A stretch of 64,000 nt of DNA from Azospirillum sp. TSH64. Its GTDB lineage: Bacteria; Pseudomonadota; Alphaproteobacteria; Azospirillales; Azospirillaceae. The notes under the pieces were generated by a model. That model searched no databases and had not been told where the DNA came from. It saw only the letters and a program-made list of their open reading frames with translations. The stretch spans positions 2,631,353-2,695,352 of the forward strand of contig NZ_LGQW01000015.1 in the NCBI RefSeq assembly GCF_003116035.1, in the 5' to 3' direction. Position numbers and translations under genes: made by a program. Within the stretch, counting starts at the first letter, position 1; every line of letters starts with the position of its first letter. Positions 62,235 to 64,000 of the stretch are shown piece by piece.

Positions 62235-64000
62235 TCAAACCGTTTGGCGTTGACGCTGGTCGGACTTGTCCGCCGGGGCGGGCAGGGACGGGGAAGGCGG
62301 GGTGCTGTCGGCGGGGGCGTTTCCATTGCCTGCACCATGCCGGCTCATTTCGCGCAAGCCCGCCACGTCCAGGATCAGGGCGACCCGGCCGTCGCCCAGG
62401 ATGGTGGCGGCGGCGACGCCGTCCAGCCGGCGGAAATTGGCTTCCAGGCTCTTGATGACGACCTGCTGCTGGCCCAGCACCTCGTCCACCACAAGGCCGA
62501 GGCGGGAGCCGTCCTCCGTCTCCACCAGAACGACCAGCCCCTTGGTGGCGTCGTCGATGGCCTTGGGGATGCCGAACAGCCGGTGCAGATGGACGAGCCG
62601 GACATATTCGCCGCGCGCCATCATGACATCGCATTTGTTGACCAGCCCATGGAGGTCGGCGGGCTTGGGTCGCAGGCTTTCGACGATGTTGGTCAGCGGC
62701 AGGACGAAGCGCTCCTCGCCGACCGAGATCACCATGCCGTCCAGCACCGCCAGCGTCAGCGGCAGCGACAGGACGAAGCGCGACCCTTCGCCCGGCGTCG
62801 AATAGACGCCGATCCGCCCGCCCAGGCTGGAGATGTTCCGCCGCACCACGTCCATGCCGACGCCGCGGCCGGACAGGTTCGACACCTGATCGGCGGTGGA
62901 GAAGCCGGGCAGGAAGATCAGGTGGTCGATCTCCTCGTCCGACAGGCTCGCACCCGGCTGGACCAGGCCCTTTTCGATGGCCTTTGACAGCACCTTGGCG
63001 CGGTTGATGCCGCGGCCGTCGTCGGTCACCTCGATCACGATGCGGCCCGACCGGTGGGCGGCCGACAGATGCACGGTGCCGGCGCGCGGCTTGCCGACGC
63101 GCTCCCGCTCATCCGGGCCTTCCAGACCATGGTCGATGGAGTTGCGGATCATGTGGGTCAGCGGGTCGACGAGGTTCTCCACCACCGTCTTGTCGACCTC
63201 GGTCGTCTCGCCGGTGGTGACCAGCATCACCTCCTTGCCGGTCACGGCGGCGCATTCGCGCACCAGCCGCGGCATGCGGGAGAAGACGCTGGAAACCGGC
63301 TGGGCGCGGATCGACATCACGCTTTCCCGGAGTTCGCGCGTGTGCTGGGCAAGGCCCTCCAGCCCCTCCAGCAGTTCCTGGAACTGGCCCGGCGGCAGGT
63401 CGCGCAGATGCTCCGCGATCATCGCCTGGGTGATGACCATTTCGCCGACCATGTTGACCAGCCGGTCGATCTTGTCGAGGTCGACGCGGATGGTGTGGGT
63501 GGTCGGCCCGGCATGGTCGCTGCCCCCGGTACCGCCGTTCGTCCGCTTGGCGCCGTCGCCGGGCTTCGCCGCACCCGCCGCGCCGGATGTGGTGGCGGCG
63601 GGGGTGGCCGGCTGCGGCAGATTGGCGGCAGGGGCGGGCGCGGCGGCCGGGACAGGCTCCGCCGGCGCAATGAGCGCGGGGGGGATGATCGCAGGCGGGG
63701 GGGCTTCGGCGCTGATGCGGATGTCGCAGTCGTCGGCGACGAACTCGAACACATCGTCGATCTGGGCGCGGTCCACCTGCGGGTCGGCCAGCAGCGTCAC
63801 CGTCCAGGACAGGTGCAGCAGTTCGGCGTCGAGGTCGCGCAGGGAGGGCAGCCTGTCCAGATGGCAGACCACCTCCGCCTCGCCCAGGCGGCGCAGGGCG
63901 CGCAGCATGTAGGTCGGCTCGTTACCCGACAGCAGCAGTTCGGCCTTCGGGCGGAAGACGATGGTCCAGCGGACCTTGCCTTCGGGAACGGGGCCGGCGG
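62235..64000 (-). CDS. cheA: Chemotaxis histidine kinase CheA, N-terminus cut by window edge
   Basis: 589 codons are visible, open to the right edge, where the HPt domain would lie. In order: the P2-like regulator-binding region (residues WTIVFRPKAELLLSGN onwards), a Pro/Ala linker, the dimerisation helix (TIRVDLDKIDRLVNMVGEM), the HATPase core (HMIRNSIDHGLEGPDER, TDDGRGIN, GRGVGMDVVRRN) and the C-terminal CheW-like domain. CheA autophosphorylates on the HPt His and passes the phosphate to REC domains. No cheY gene lies in the window, so candidate acceptors are CheB and the two REC-PP2C proteins. Confidence 0.97.
   Translation of the reverse strand, partial: AGPVPEGKVRWTIVFRPKAELLLSGNEPTYMLRALRRLGEAEVVCHLDRLPSLRDLDAELLHLSWTVTLLADPQVDRAQIDDVFEFVADDCDIRISAEAPPPAIIPPALIAPAEPVPAAAPAPAANLPQPATPAATTSGAAGAAKPGDGAKRTNGGTGGSDHAGPTTHTIRVDLDKIDRLVNMVGEMVITQAMIAEHLRDLPPGQFQELLEGLEGLAQHTRELRESVMSIRAQPVSSVFSRMPRLVRECAAVTGKEVMLVTTGETTEVDKTVVENLVDPLTHMIRNSIDHGLEGPDERERVGKPRAGTVHLSAAHRSGRIVIEVTDDGRGINRAKVLSKAIEKGLVQPGASLSDEEIDHLIFLPGFSTADQVSNLSGRGVGMDVVRRNISSLGGRIGVYSTPGEGSRFVLSLPLTLAVLDGMVISVGEERFVLPLTNIVESLRPKPADLHGLVNKCDVMMARGEYVRLVHLHRLFGIPKAIDDATKGLVVLVETEDGSRLGLVVDEVLGQQQVVIKSLEANFRRLDGVAAATILGDGRVALILDVAGLREMSRHGAGNGNAPADSTPPSPSLPAPADKSDQRQRQTV

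Noticed and set aside
1-64000. tRNA, rRNA, insertion sequence, prophage or CRISPR array
   Set aside because: I scanned the intergenic regions and saw no T-loop pattern, transposase, integrase, terminal repeat or regularly spaced repeat.

Overview
The window is GC-rich chromosomal DNA (visibly about 68-70% G+C, with almost every third codon position G or C) from an alphaproteobacterium. Its gene families and pairings point to Rhodospirillales, and most likely Azospirillum or a close relative. The clues are an orphan LivH-type permease, a glnE of alphaproteobacterial type, twin bacterioferritins of the Magnetospirillum kind, Hsp20 next to a DUF1150 protein, a chemoreceptor ending in PilZ (as in Azospirillum Tlp1), and a large chemotaxis operon. 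This assignment is inference from gene content; no rRNA or tRNA gene was found. Coding density is high, and most genes sit in short operons separated by GC-rich hairpins.

Layout. 1-10 kb: end of a peptide-type ABC binding protein, an Asd homologue that lacks its catalytic cysteine, a lipoprotein/LivH fusion permease, leuC, a GlcD-like FAD oxidase, an EamA exporter divergent from a LysR regulator, and a Sua5/TsaC protein. 10-21 kb: an orphan ParA ATPase, two complementary bacterioferritin subunits behind an iron-box-like palindrome, tyrS, a giant AsmA-like protein, glnE and a Bcp-type peroxiredoxin. 21-30 kb: a 2OG-Fe(II) dioxygenase, anmK, a polytopic membrane protein, aat, an RNase T2, NAD(P)HX dehydratase, a histidine phosphatase, an Old Yellow Enzyme and a double cold-shock-domain protein followed by stacked hairpins. 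30-44 kb: a YgjV protein overlapping a Crp/Fnr regulator, an orphan MT-A70 adenine methylase, a HAD phosphatase with a DsbA-like protein, a phytase-like esterase, an M48 protease divergent from a gamma-glutamyltransferase-like lipoprotein that has lost its nucleophile, an aminotransferase, an SDR, a ChaN-PDZ fusion, a Nudix hydrolase and rmuC. 44-51 kb: a PilZ-tailed chemoreceptor between two paralogous small zinc-ribbon membrane proteins, an unrecognised protein, DUF1150/Hsp20 with a heat-shock promoter and ROSE-like leader, an LhgO-like oxidase and rpsD.

51.5-64 kb holds the most interesting locus. It is one leftward, tightly packed operon: cheA (cut by the window edge), cheW, a PAS-containing transmembrane chemoreceptor, cheR, cheD, cheB, a soluble receptor-like protein with a CheZ-like FQDLTKQ motif, a STAS antagonist, an RsbW-type HATPase, and two REC-PP2C proteins. 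Neither a free CheY nor a CheZ gene is present. A complete partner-switching module (kinase, STAS antagonist, receiver-controlled phosphatases) is therefore built into a chemosensory pathway. The natural reading is that CheA phosphorylates the REC domains and so sets the STAS phosphorylation state. One of the two phosphatases has lost two expected metal-binding aspartates and looks like a pseudophosphatase regulator.
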